Positions 20,379 through 28,707 of a stretch of 34,570 bases of DNA are shown one piece after another. Each line of letters begins with the position of its first letter. Position 1 is the stretch's first letter. The stretch spans positions 1 through 34,570 of the forward strand of contig CAZKWY010000007.1 in the NCBI GenBank assembly GCA_964556655.1, given 5' to 3'. A model generated the notes under the pieces. It did not search any database, had not been told where the DNA came from, and saw only the letters and a program-made list of their open reading frames with translations. This stretch comes from CAZKWY01 sp964556655 (lineage in GTDB: Bacteria; Patescibacteriota; Minisyncoccia; Portnoybacterales; UBA2143). Both the position numbers and the translations under genes were made by a program.

Positions 20379-23300
20379 ATGACAGATGTAACAATAACTA
20401 TTGGTGGAAACAACGTTAGTAACAGCGTCATAGACGTAGACATATATAAAAATAAGGATACGGGGATAGGTAACTGTGAGTTAATACTAGATAATGATAG
20501 TGACACATGGGGTGACACGTTTAACCCTAATGACGCTGTGAGTATAAGCATAAACGGTGACCTAGTTTTCACTGGATACGTTGACGACGTTGTGCCGAAG
20601 CTAGAGAAAACAGGTGTCTTAACTAATAGGCTACGGGTTAAAACACGTGACGATGGGAGAATACTTACAGATTACTATGTGACAACCCCTAGATACAATA
20701 AAACCGCAGCAGGAGTTATAATAACTAACATATTATCAGAGGCAGGAGACCCCTTAACCTACTCTGACCCGGGTGGAACGCCTTCGATTACGTATAAATG
20801 TAAACGCACTAAGCTAAGTGACGCTTTAAATGATATAAGTAAACTCTCTGGATGGGATTACTATGTTGACACAACGGGGGAGCTTCACTTCTTTGAAGCA
20901 GGCACCGTTGATAGCGGAGTGGATTTAATCAGTGAAGCAGGGGGAGCGAATAATAATCTTCTCAGCTTCGAGGAGTATGAGAGTATAGGAGTAGATATTA
21001 AGAACTATATTGAGATACACGGTGGCTCGTTGAAGGATCACTGGACAGAGGGAAACGCTAGTGACTGGAGCGTGTTAACTGGGGCAGGTACAACCATGGA
21101 TGATGATGACTCGGTTCATCACCCGTATGGTGACTATAGCGTTGAGATAGTTGTAGCGGATACTGATGAAACGGTTGGATTAGACTTCAGTGGGGGCTTG
21201 TATAGTCAGGGAACTAGTATTGATTTAACTGAGTTCTGTCAATCAACAATCATATTCATACCTAAAGCAGGTTCAACGGGGGCATTTAGTTTTCAGCCTT
21301 ACCTTAAAGACGGTTCTGGTAGAGACATATTCTTCTATAGAAGTAAGGATGATGGAAACGGAAGAACTAACACTGCGTTAGGGGGTGGACTGGACGCTGA
21401 TGTATTTTCATGGAGAATACTTAAGTATCCTATGGGTGAGCATACTGATAACGAGATAGTGGATTCAGGTACAACCACTATGAAGAACGGTAAATGGCAT
21501 GGAAACCCTAACTTTGATTGGAGCGACGTAGAGCAACTAGGATTCAACATACAGGTAAGTGACACCGCTAACGTTGACACAATATACGTTGACATGTGGA
21601 GTATACCTAGCTTAGAAGTTAAAAGCATATCAGAGGACAGCGGAGCAGGAAGCAGTCAAGAAACCTACGGAAAGCGAATGTACAGTGAGTATAAGAAAGA
21701 GTTAACCAGTCAAGGCGAGTTAGATGATTATTCAGCGAAGCAGTTAGCGTTAAAGAAAGACCCTGTGAAGAAGTTTAAAGCATTAGCCGTAGGGGAAACA
21801 GGTACATTATACGCGGCTCAATCAGTAGACGTGTTAGCCCCGGGATACGGTATAGCGGCTCTCACGGATTACATAATAGTTGAGCTTCATCATATACTTC
21901 ATAACGATGACGATGAACGGGGATGGGATTATGTTACAGAGTATGAGTTAGCTGAGTCAGATGTAGACGCTACACGTATCATATACACGGATAACCCCGT
22001 GGAAGCAGAGTTACAAGCACTACGTAAAGCGAATAGAGGATATAAGGGAAGCGTAACTGATGACGATTACTGGATAGGGAACATATCACTAGGAGTAGGC
22101 ACACAGATACTTAGAGGAACAGAGTTCCCAACGGATCAGAACGATGGAGACGAGTTCTTCCTAACCACAGATTATACGGATGGAGGGGGTAACGAGTACT
22201 ATGGCCCAGCGTTATATAAGTATGATGACGATGCTGGTGACTGGGTGCGTAACCCCATAGTCATGCATCGGGGTGCTGACCCTAACGCGGGGGGGGAGGT
22301 TACAGGGGACACGCTTCACCGTACGGATGAGGATAAATGGTATGAGTGGACTGGTGCTGCTTGGAGTCTTATAGAGTTCGCGGCTTCCACGGTTAGCGGT
22401 GAACTTGACGCGGATCAATTATCAATAGAGATGCGTCCATGGAGTCATAACCTTGAACTAAGGTTCTACGAGGACGCTGCAAACGACTACGCGTCACCAG
22501 TTATAGATAGGGTTTACTGGGGGAAAGGAGGGGAATACAGTGAAGGAGTGGACGCGGATGATAGCGGGTTCTCTGAGGTGAATGAAGCTCAGGTAAAGTT
22601 TGACGGGGGAACCACTGTGGATATAAACTCAGGTGACTCTGATGATGATTACCCCGCTGGTTTAGCTGTTGGAAAACATTTCCTGTACTGGGATGAAACA
22701 GAGAAAACGGGGGATGACTATGATCTTCAGATAGCTAGTGGTGTGGATAACTATGGTGACGCTGTTGGCTCAGGGAAGGGACTTATCGCGATAATAGGTA
22801 TAGATGCGTCTGGTACACCTACTCTTATACCTGTTGATAGTTATTTTCCATATCTAGGTGTAGGTGTGTTGAACGCTAACACGGTGTTAAGTAGACATAT
22901 CACTGCAACGGAGTGGATTACAGGTAAAAACTTTCAAACCGCAGTGGATGTAGGGTCTGGTAGTGCGGGAATAAAATTTAATTCAAACGGGATAATAGGA
23001 TACACCGCGGGAGGAGACAAAACTGTTGAAATGGAGGCGGGAACAGGACATTTCATAGCTTACGGTAACGCTGGTGGGGGGGCAGGTTCATTCAGAATAA
23101 ATATTGGTGGAGATAACTATGGGTGGATTAGTTGCCAAGACGATGGAGCAGATGAAGTAGTAGAGATAAGAGGAGACAACCAGATATGGATGAATGTCTT
23201 CGGAGATTTAATTAAATTACTTCCAAACAAAGAAATTCAAGCTAAATCCTATAATATAGAAAATGCACCAGCAGACGACACAGGAACCGGGATAACTAAA

Positions 23301-23678
23301 ACATTCATAGCAACAGAAGCAATAGCAATAGGACAAGCAGTATATTTGGATGATGATGGAGACACATATGCGGAAGTAGGTTTAGCAAGAGCACACTCAT
23401 ACGCTACAATGCCATGTATCGGAATAGCCACATCAACAGCCGCAGCAGATGGGGATACTTTAACGGTGCTTCTATTCGGCGTCATGGAGGACACTTCGCG
23501 TTGGAGTGGATTCGCTAACCCCGGTGACGGAGTATATGTATCAGAGTCCACGGCAGGAGACTTAACAACCACGCAACCAAGTGGTAGCGGGGAACTTGTG
23601 CAACGCGTCGGAGAAGTCACTGATGACGGTGGAGAGTTATTGTTTGCGCCAAACAAGTATATCTTGGAGCTAGCGTAG
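20379..23678 (+). CDS. Tail hub/fibre fusion protein with C-terminal decoration-like domain
   Basis: About 1,099 aa from ATG 20379; GTG at 20373 or 20367 would add two or four residues. The N-terminal 190 residues resemble phage hub proteins of the gpD/gp27 type (VTITIGGNNVSNSVIDVDIY, then LRVKTRDDGRILTDYYV). A middle part (about 200-560) is beta-rich with Trp/Asp-rich adhesion-like pieces. Residues about 830-950 look like a fibre shaft (GIKFNSNGIIGYTAGGDKTV, IKFN and AGTGHF motifs). The last 115 residues match the decoration protein at 14285-14680 (VYLDDDGDTYAEVG, GDGVYVSESTAGDLTTT). It probably forms the tail tip and host contact. Confidence 0.72.
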   Translation: MTDVTITIGGNNVSNSVIDVDIYKNKDTGIGNCELILDNDSDTWGDTFNPNDAVSISINGDLVFTGYVDDVVPKLEKTGVLTNRLRVKTRDDGRILTDYYVTTPRYNKTAAGVIITNILSEAGDPLTYSDPGGTPSITYKCKRTKLSDALNDISKLSGWDYYVDTTGELHFFEAGTVDSGVDLISEAGGANNNLLSFEEYESIGVDIKNYIEIHGGSLKDHWTEGNASDWSVLTGAGTTMDDDDSVHHPYGDYSVEIVVADTDETVGLDFSGGLYSQGTSIDLTEFCQSTIIFIPKAGSTGAFSFQPYLKDGSGRDIFFYRSKDDGNGRTNTALGGGLDADVFSWRILKYPMGEHTDNEIVDSGTTTMKNGKWHGNPNFDWSDVEQLGFNIQVSDTANVDTIYVDMWSIPSLEVKSISEDSGAGSSQETYGKRMYSEYKKELTSQGELDDYSAKQLALKKDPVKKFKALAVGETGTLYAAQSVDVLAPGYGIAALTDYIIVELHHILHNDDDERGWDYVTEYELAESDVDATRIIYTDNPVEAELQALRKANRGYKGSVTDDDYWIGNISLGVGTQILRGTEFPTDQNDGDEFFLTTDYTDGGGNEYYGPALYKYDDDAGDWVRNPIVMHRGADPNAGGEVTGDTLHRTDEDKWYEWTGAAWSLIEFAASTVSGELDADQLSIEMRPWSHNLELRFYEDAANDYASPVIDRVYWGKGGEYSEGVDADDSGFSEVNEAQVKFDGGTTVDINSGDSDDDYPAGLAVGKHFLYWDETEKTGDDYDLQIASGVDNYGDAVGSGKGLIAIIGIDASGTPTLIPVDSYFPYLGVGVLNANTVLSRHITATEWITGKNFQTAVDVGSGSAGIKFNSNGIIGYTAGGDKTVEMEAGTGHFIAYGNAGGGAGSFRINIGGDNYGWISCQDDGADEVVEIRGDNQIWMNVFGDLIKLLPNKEIQAKSYNIENAPADDTGTGITKTFIATEAIAIGQAVYLDDDGDTYAEVGLARAHSYATMPCIGIATSTAAADGDTLTVLLFGVMEDTSRWSGFANPGDGVYVSESTAGDLTTTQPSGSGELVQRVGEVTDDGGELLFAPNKYILELA

Positions 23679-23679
23679 C

Positions 23680-24810
23680 ATGGTTATACGTTACTATGAG
23701 TTAATGAGCAGTTATTTCAGCCCTAGCTCCGGGTTCACATGGGAAGAGTTTGACTTAACAAGCAGAGGGGTTCCAGCGAATTGTGTAGCGGAGATAGGTA
23801 TAGAGCACCCCAAAGCAGAAGGTGGAAGCGCTCTTGAGCAACGTGCAGGCGTACGTGAGGTTGGTAGTGGTCTTAGCCGTAGAATAGTTTTAAGCCCCTA
23901 TGCGGGAGCACGCCAACGTGCCACTATGAGAGTTAATGTTGATGGTGACAGTAAAATAGAGATATATGGATCGTATCTCACAATACCATCTAATCCTCAT
24001 CCTTATTTTCAAGTACTAGGATACTACACCGGGGGAACATATACAGAGACAAACATAGAACTAGACTTCACGGATAACACATGGCACACAAACGACTTAT
24101 ATACAAGCGATAGCGTACCGAAAGGCTCAGTTGTAGACGTAATAATAGGACCCGGTCGTGAAGGGGGGGTTCAAGAGGTTGGTTTACGTGAGTTCGGTGA
24201 ATCTGGTCGTACTTATCTTATGAAGGACACGTGGTATGATTATGGTGAGAACACGGTTAGCATATATGAGACTACTGACGCTAGTGACGGGAAGATTCAA
24301 ACCTATTGTGAAGACGCTACTTATATGGCGGAGAGTAATATTGTTGCTGGTTACTGGGATAGTAGCATAGAGTACACGGTTATGGATCAGATACTAGTAC
24401 CATCTAGTGCAGCTTCATGGGTTGATCATGATTTGGATACCTATAGTGTTCCAACTAATGTACCGGGGGTGTTTATTCAGTTTAACCGTGAGGATGATAC
24501 GGTTAACACTATTGGTGTGCGTGAGGATGGTAGCAGTTTAACTCGGTACACTAACGTGGATTATGGGGAATACGTTAACCCGGATTACTACGCTACGTGT
24601 GGCACTATGACTTGTCAAGTTACTGGCGCTGATAGTCGTGTTGAGTTATACACTACTGACACTACTTATGGGTATCTGATACTTGACGGTTATCTTAAGA
24701 CTAAGGGGAAACTAGCTAAACTTGATGGAATAAGTCTAGCGGATATAGATAAAATTGATGGTATAGATTTAACGGATATAATCGCTGTTAATAATATTCC
24801 CACAAGCTAG
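23680..24810 (+). CDS. Tail fibre with three 111-residue repeats
   Basis: 376 aa, beta-rich. Three units share the pattern GVRE / GLRE / GVRE at residues 57, 168 and 279, exactly 111 residues apart, each followed by G-S and R-x-x, an aromatic/charged strand and an I/V-E-x-Y strand (KIEIYGS, YTTDASD, RVELYTT). Each unit starts with a Trp-containing strand (W21, W135, W247). The C-terminal 30 residues hold a short repeat, LDGISLADI then IDGIDLTDI. The repeat suggests a fibre or spike of three beta domains. Overlap-free start one base after the previous stop. A receptor-binding role is likely. Confidence 0.7.
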   Translation: MVIRYYELMSSYFSPSSGFTWEEFDLTSRGVPANCVAEIGIEHPKAEGGSALEQRAGVREVGSGLSRRIVLSPYAGARQRATMRVNVDGDSKIEIYGSYLTIPSNPHPYFQVLGYYTGGTYTETNIELDFTDNTWHTNDLYTSDSVPKGSVVDVIIGPGREGGVQEVGLREFGESGRTYLMKDTWYDYGENTVSIYETTDASDGKIQTYCEDATYMAESNIVAGYWDSSIEYTVMDQILVPSSAASWVDHDLDTYSVPTNVPGVFIQFNREDDTVNTIGVREDGSSLTRYTNVDYGEYVNPDYYATCGTMTCQVTGADSRVELYTTDTTYGYLILDGYLKTKGKLAKLDGISLADIDKIDGIDLTDIIAVNNIPTS

Positions 24811-24852
24811 ATTCTCTACTCTTTTAACCAACCACGCCTATACACTTATAGA

Positions 24853-25194
24853 ATGATAGAAACATCACTACTCGGTATGACAGACTTAGAGACCATATAC
24901 ATGATAGGCATATTCGTAGGCACACTAATACTAGCACTCGCCCCGTATATACGTAAAATAGATGAAGGTAAAGTAACCGAATGGAACCACGCATACACAT
25001 TCGTTATGCTAGTAGCTTTCACCGTAGCGTTTATAGCGAGCTTCATAGTGTTCAGCCTAAACCCGTTAGAAGCAGTTACACCCCCTCTCGCCCTCGCTCA
25101 GGGGTTAATAGTTGGACTCGCGGCTAAGCCCACGGTTGAGGAGCTACTGAAACGATTGGTTCCTTCATGGTTTAAAGACGTTAACGGGGAGTAG
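24853..25194 (+). CDS. Three-span membrane protein, holin candidate
   Basis: 113 aa with three predicted membrane helices: residues about 14-34 (IYMIGIFVGTLILALAPYI), 48-70 (YTFVMLVAFTVAFIASFIVF) and 76-92 (VTPPLALAQGLIVGLAA), then a charged amphipathic end. Small multi-span protein located immediately before a cell-wall-type peptidase gene and two bases from it, as holins are before endolysins. No other membrane role is evident. The sequence alone cannot prove lysis. Confidence 0.6.
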   Translation: MIETSLLGMTDLETIYMIGIFVGTLILALAPYIRKIDEGKVTEWNHAYTFVMLVAFTVAFIASFIVFSLNPLEAVTPPLALAQGLIVGLAAKPTVEELLKRLVPSWFKDVNGE

Positions 25195-25196
25195 CG

Positions 25197-25886
25197 TTGA
25201 CGCTATGGGATAGTCTCTCATCACTGTTCTGCTCAAAGTATCAGAACAAGGTAAGGGACTTGGAGGCTGAGAACACTGTGCTACGTGAAGATAAACGCGT
25301 GTTGAAACGTAACTACAGTAACCTTCTAGAGGAGAAACAGGAGCTAGTGGCTGCTTTAACAGCTGAGACTCTTGACCTTTATCAACAGTTACAGGATTTA
25401 CAAGCGGTAATAGCTTCAAGTATGCCGATACCTGATATATCCATACACTTAGATAACCCTATCCTGTTTAAACCATTCAACGAGGATATTGGGATACCTC
25501 TTGGTTTAATAGGTGACGCAGAGTACTATACGTGGACTTTGGAGCAGTGGAGACAGATGCTTTCACCTGTGCAGGACGTGGTTCGTGAACATGCTTTAAA
25601 GAATGGGTGGGTAACCGAGATAAGTGACTGCGAGAACTTCGCTGTGGTTATGTCAGGGATTTTGATGACATCGTTTTTACATAGTGGCTTAGATAAACAG
25701 GGAGCGTTCCTTCTTACTCGTAGCCGTAGTCACGCGTATAACGTGTTTGTAGCGAGGGATGGTGACGTGTTTACTCCCTACGTGTATGAGCCTCAGAGCG
25801 ATAAAGTAGTTGGGAAACTGGATATGGTGGATTGGGAGCCTTATGTGACGATTAAAGGATGGTATCTGGGAACCGCGATAGTTTAA
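25197..25886 (+). CDS. Transglutaminase/papain-like Cys peptidase, lysin candidate
   Basis: 229 aa from TTG 25197. Residues about 15-70 are a coiled coil (NKVRDLEAENTVLREDKRVL and following). The C-terminal domain (105-229) carries the order of a Cys-His-acid catalytic triad: Cys145 in DCENFAVVMSG, His179 in RSRSHAYNVFV, and Glu198 or Asp202 in YVYEPQSD. This pattern is that of transglutaminase-like cysteine peptidases, the fold of the methanogen-virus pseudomurein endoisopeptidases. Together with the upstream three-span protein it forms a plausible lysis pair. A structural or adhesion role cannot be excluded, because similar domains occur in virion proteins. Confidence 0.65.
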   Translation: MTLWDSLSSLFCSKYQNKVRDLEAENTVLREDKRVLKRNYSNLLEEKQELVAALTAETLDLYQQLQDLQAVIASSMPIPDISIHLDNPILFKPFNEDIGIPLGLIGDAEYYTWTLEQWRQMLSPVQDVVREHALKNGWVTEISDCENFAVVMSGILMTSFLHSGLDKQGAFLLTRSRSHAYNVFVARDGDVFTPYVYEPQSDKVVGKLDMVDWEPYVTIKGWYLGTAIV

Positions 25887-25901
25887 CAATTATCACAACC
25901 T

Positions 25902-25910
25902 TTTTATATT
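25902..25910 (+). promoter_or_regulatory. TATA box before the OB-fold gene
   Basis: TTTTATATT in the context CAACC(T)n, about 36 bp before ATG 25942. A leader of roughly ten bases is expected. This begins the right-hand, probably early, gene block. Confidence 0.5.
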
Positions 25911-25941
25911 TACGCCGTAACCCTATTTCTAGGAATAAACA

Positions 25942-26703
25942 ATGGATGATATAAGAGAACCGATTACTTGCTTCGATGACGAGGAGTGTAACTATGATGG
26001 ATGCCCCTTGTTCAACGTGAAGCTTGATAAATGTAAGTTATGGAAGCTTAAAACGTTACTAGACTCCACAGCAGAGGCGAAGACACCTATACGTGAAACA
26101 GTACCTCAGTCTAAAGAGGTTAAAGAAGTTAACCCGTTATATGATTACCCGCCTTCAAGACAGGATTTAGAGGCTAAGCTGGGTGACGTGTTTGACTCGG
26201 ATTTAGAGTATTGTTCTGATGGAACAGTTAAGACACGTAGATTCCTAGATGATAAATGGGGAGAAATTAATGAAGTGTTAGCTAGTATGGGTTACTCGTG
26301 GCATAGTGATAAAGAGAGTAAAGTCTATGAGTGGAGATACGGTGAAAAGAAACCCATAGTAAAGAAGAAAGATAAGAAGGATGAAACCATCTTCGCTAAC
26401 CTAAAACAAGACAGCTTCGCTCCTAAACTAAAAGGGAAAATAGTGGACGACCCCGTTCAGAGAGACATAGACACAAGTTATGGCCCTAAGACGTTAGCTA
26501 ATTTTAGGTTAAACGATGGAACAGCAAACATTCGTGTAACACTATGGGGTGACTTAGCTGAGGAAATCATGGATCATGTTAAGGGAGACGAGATAACTCT
26601 AACTAACATGAGTGTAAGAGACCATTATAAGGGAACATTACAGGTAAGCAGTACTCGCCCTAACCCTGAGAAGAAGTTTAAAGGTACACAGCTTTTTTCC
26701 TAA
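25942..26703 (+). CDS. OB-fold single-stranded DNA-binding protein candidate
   Basis: 253 aa. The N-terminus holds a four-Cys cluster (C10, C16, C21, C31; CNYDGCPLF) that may bind zinc. The middle (60-145) is charged. Residues about 150-253 have the strand order of an RPA/SSB OB-fold: KLKGKIVDDPVQRDID, TLANFRLNDGTANIRVTLWG, then GDEITLTNMSVRDHYKGTLQ. This would coat single-stranded DNA in replication or repair. No polymerase or helicase is in the window, so the host machinery is presumably used. A T-tract follows the stop. Confidence 0.65.
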   Translation: MDDIREPITCFDDEECNYDGCPLFNVKLDKCKLWKLKTLLDSTAEAKTPIRETVPQSKEVKEVNPLYDYPPSRQDLEAKLGDVFDSDLEYCSDGTVKTRRFLDDKWGEINEVLASMGYSWHSDKESKVYEWRYGEKKPIVKKKDKKDETIFANLKQDSFAPKLKGKIVDDPVQRDIDTSYGPKTLANFRLNDGTANIRVTLWGDLAEEIMDHVKGDEITLTNMSVRDHYKGTLQVSSTRPNPEKKFKGTQLFS

Positions 26704-26719
26704 CCCTATATAATCTAAA

Positions 26720-26729
26720 CTATTTTTTT
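26720..26729 (+). terminator. T-run terminator after the OB-fold gene
   Basis: CTATTTTTTT, beginning about 17 bases after the stop codon at 26703, followed closely by the promoter of the next gene at 26740. Confidence 0.5.
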
Positions 26730-26739
26730 AACCGATACA

Positions 26740-26749
26740 CTTAAATAAC
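26740..26749 (+). promoter_or_regulatory. TATA-type element of the ParB-like gene
   Basis: CTTAAATAAC, centred about 24 bp before ATG 26768, which implies a leaderless mRNA starting at or next to the start codon. Confidence 0.5.
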
Positions 26750-26767
26750 CTTCTTTACACCGTAAAC

Positions 26768-27109
26768 ATGGTAAGGATGTCGCAACGAGAAGTAGATAAA
26801 CTGAAGAAAACGCTTCACCCAGAGAAACAGATGAACATCATTGAACAGGCACGCATAGTGTCAACAGCCCTAGATGAAGAGGGAAGCTTCTATAATAACA
26901 CTGAGGGACTTGCTCAGTATCTTGAGATTAGTAAGAGTAAAGTGTATCAACTTAACCGTGTGTGGGTTGATATGATTCCAGAGGTTAAGGAATGGTTTCG
27001 GGGTACGGAGTTTCAGTGCCGTAAAGCGTATGATACCGCTGTGTTGACTGAGGGGGAGCAACGTGAGTTTCTGCGTGGTATGAATGTGCTTGTGGAGGGA
27101 AGGGAATGA
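26768..27109 (+). CDS. ParB/KorB-like HTH protein
   Basis: 113 aa. Residues about 25-110 resemble the central HTH domain of ParB proteins: EQARIVSTALDEEG, then GLAQYLEISKSKVYQLNRVW (the HTH, about 47-66), and a following helix set ending VLTEGEQREFLRGMNVL, which is the usual ParB KxxLLxL-like downstream segment. The N-terminal nuclease/CTPase box is missing, so this is a reduced DNA-binding module. No ParA is nearby. It may control transcription or segregate/replicate viral DNA. Coupled by ATGA overlap to a 49-aa gene. Confidence 0.6.
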   Translation: MVRMSQREVDKLKKTLHPEKQMNIIEQARIVSTALDEEGSFYNNTEGLAQYLEISKSKVYQLNRVWVDMIPEVKEWFRGTEFQCRKAYDTAVLTEGEQREFLRGMNVLVEGRE

Positions 27110-27255
27110 GTAACCCTAACGCTATAAGAACACGGTTCTATGATATACTACGAACGCTTAGGGTGAAGGGGGAGATAACTCATAGGGAGTTTCGGATGAT
27201 GCGTTGTATAGTGGATAGTGGCGTGGATAACTTGTTTAAGGAGGCAGAGAAATGA
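27106..27255 (+). CDS. Small basic helical protein, 49 aa
   Basis: ATG 27106 overlaps the stop of the ParB-like gene (ATGA). The product starts MSNPNAIRTRFYDILRTLRV and is basic and probably two-helical (ITHREFRMMRCIVDSGV), ending at TGA 27253-27255, which overlaps the next start. Basic helices suggest DNA or RNA binding with its upstream neighbour. No family recognised. Confidence 0.6.
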   Translation: MSNPNAIRTRFYDILRTLRVKGEITHREFRMMRCIVDSGVDNLFKEAEK

Positions 27256-27773
27256 TGAGAACTGAAAACGATAAATACCATGCGGTTATGAATAGAAAAC
27301 CAAACGAACTCACAGCAACAACGCATCCAAGAATGAACAAATGGATAGGACAAGTTACTTGTGCTTATGGGATGGTTGCACAGGATTTTGATGATTATAA
27401 AGCAATCTCTAAACAACGTATTGAGAAACTACAGGAAAAAGAGAGGCAACTCAAAGAGGAGAACAAGCGACTAAAACAAGATAATCAAAAACTAAAACTA
27501 TTTGAGAACCTATTAAGAGAAATCTATAATGCTGATATGGGGATAAACATTGAGATAGAAACAGGGTTATGGACTTGTGATTACTGTAACAAGGAGTTTA
27601 ATGAAGACATGTTTCGATATTTTGTACCTATGGATTGGGTTTGTTTACAGGAATACAAGAAGAATAAAGAGAAGCTTTCAGCGATACGGGAGATAGTTAA
27701 ACCAGTAAATACCTATGAAATGGAGCCAATCCCGATTATCCTTAAAATTCGTGAGGTGTTGGGTGATGAGTGA
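27252..27773 (+). CDS. Coiled-coil protein with zinc-finger-like CxxC
   Basis: 173 aa. Residues about 55-95 form a coiled coil (IEKLQEKERQLKEENKRLKQ and more), followed by a knuckle WTCDYCNKEFNEDMF with CxxC and possibly another Cys (residue about 135), and a C-terminal EPIPIILKIREVLG. This suggests an oligomeric protein with a small metal finger. No family recognised. Codon use here turns AT-rich with AGA and AAA, unlike the tail genes. Confidence 0.6.
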   Translation: MMRTENDKYHAVMNRKPNELTATTHPRMNKWIGQVTCAYGMVAQDFDDYKAISKQRIEKLQEKERQLKEENKRLKQDNQKLKLFENLLREIYNADMGINIEIETGLWTCDYCNKEFNEDMFRYFVPMDWVCLQEYKKNKEKLSAIREIVKPVNTYEMEPIPIILKIREVLGDE

Positions 27774-27924
27774 CAAGATATCTCAAACAGTGAATCAAGT
27801 TAAAATTACCTTTCCCTCACCACTATCAAAAGAATCATGGAGATTGATTCTTCAAGAAAAACCGCTTGTAGAAATATGGATTGGAAAAGACAGAAAAAAA
27901 TATGATAACAGAACTAAAGGTTAA
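27766..27924 (+). CDS. Small hypothetical protein, 52 aa
   Basis: ATG 27766 overlaps the end of the previous gene by eight bases, and a longer start at 27715 would lie inside it. The product starts MSDKISQTVNQVKITFPSPL and is a mixed strand/helix, basic protein ending in KKYDNRTKG. No family recognised. It is part of an AT-rich operon of small coupled genes. Confidence 0.55.
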   Translation: MSDKISQTVNQVKITFPSPLSKESWRLILQEKPLVEIWIGKDRKKYDNRTKG

Positions 27925-28120
27925 GTTAGCCAAGGAATATGAAGAATGTATGGATAAATATAAAGATGTTCCATGCACATATGCAGGATGCGAATTATGG
28001 TCACAATGCAAGAGATGTAAAGGATTATACCATGATCACAAAGATTGCGGTGACTGGTGTTTCGCTATGGGGTGGCATCAAGCAATATCAGAGAGAACGG
28101 GTAACGTAAGCCCATATTAA
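27902..28120 (+). CDS. Cysteine-rich small protein, 72 aa
   Basis: Start ATG 27902 fits the start of a helical N-terminus (ITELKVKLAKEYEECMDKYK). The remaining part has clusters CTYAGC, CKRC and DCGDWC, about seven Cys plus two His (HDH), in keeping with one or two zinc sites. No family recognised. It overlaps the end of the previous gene by 23 bases. Confidence 0.55.
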   Translation: MITELKVKLAKEYEECMDKYKDVPCTYAGCELWSQCKRCKGLYHDHKDCGDWCFAMGWHQAISERTGNVSPY

Positions 28121-28122
28121 AG

Positions 28123-28281
28123 ATGAAGAATGTGAAAATGAATAAATCAAATAAACTAAATAAAAAATATTCTAGTAAATCTGAATATGGTTTCCCACCA
28201 GAGCTACTTTTTATAGAAAGATTTAAATATTTGGCAATTCACCTTAAGGTGAAAAACGATGGTATGGCACGTTCATTATAA
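28123..28281 (+). CDS. Small basic protein, 52 aa
   Basis: ATG 28123 lies two bases after the previous stop. The product (MKNVKMNKSNKLNKKYSSKS start) has a very basic, Asn/Lys/Ser-rich first half and a hydrophobic helical second half. It ends at TAA 28281, overlapping the next gene by 23 bases. Its last stretch contains the Shine-Dalgarno TTAAGGTGA of the next gene. No family recognised; moderate support. Confidence 0.45.
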   Translation: MKNVKMNKSNKLNKKYSSKSEYGFPPELLFIERFKYLAIHLKVKNDGMARSL

Positions 28282-28471
28282 AGATGGAAAATATGCAGTA
28301 TGGTCAACTATAATAGATGACTACATAACTCGGTGGGGATCGGTAGATGAGGTAAAATCATTCTATATCGAAAAAGCTATGGAAGAAGCGGAAGAAACTG
28401 CTATGATAAATATACAGAATGCAAAGAAAGATGGGTGTTCTGCTCAACCTTATTTCAGATGTGAGATATGA
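28259..28471 (+). CDS. Small protein with Trp-rich N-terminus, 70 aa
   Basis: AAGGTGA at 28248-28254 gives the SD for ATG 28259. The product begins MVWHVHYKDGKYAVWSTIID, a two-strand beta unit with three Trp, followed by a long acidic helix (KSFYIEKAMEEAEETAMINI) and a C-terminal Cys-containing end. Resembles small phage proteins of unknown role. The stop overlaps the next start by ATGA. Confidence 0.6.
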   Translation: MVWHVHYKDGKYAVWSTIIDDYITRWGSVDEVKSFYIEKAMEEAEETAMINIQNAKKDGCSAQPYFRCEI

Positions 28472-28707
28472 CTGAAAATTTTTTGTTTATAAGATTAAAG
28501 CAAAGTTACAAAAGAAGTTTAGATAAACTTCGAGCAAACTGCCGACATAGAGAAGCTATGTACTATAATAGAGGGGGCGGTAGAAACAGACAGAATGATG
28601 TACTGATTTGTAAACGATGTGGGAAGATACTCTGGACACCGCGTTATGTTGAAGCTATTTCACCAGAAAAACTAAAATTTTTAATTGAGGAAGAAAATGA
28701 AAAATAA
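28468..28707 (+). CDS. Small zinc-ribbon-like protein, 79 aa
   Basis: ATG 28468 overlaps the previous stop. The N-terminal part is basic and helical (RLKQSYKRSLDKLRANCRHR); Cys25 with His27 plus CKRCG at about 48-52 form a probable zinc site, followed by an acidic helix. The layout resembles one-finger phage DNA-binding proteins. Its end overlaps the truncated methyltransferase gene. Confidence 0.6.
   Translation: MTENFLFIRLKQSYKRSLDKLRANCRHREAMYYNRGGGRNRQNDVLICKRCGKILWTPRYVEAISPEKLKFLIEEENEK

Noticed and set aside
23249..23656. Minus-strand frame opposite the hub/fibre protein
   Set aside because: Proline/serine-rich shadow of the decoration-like domain; no promoter or SD.
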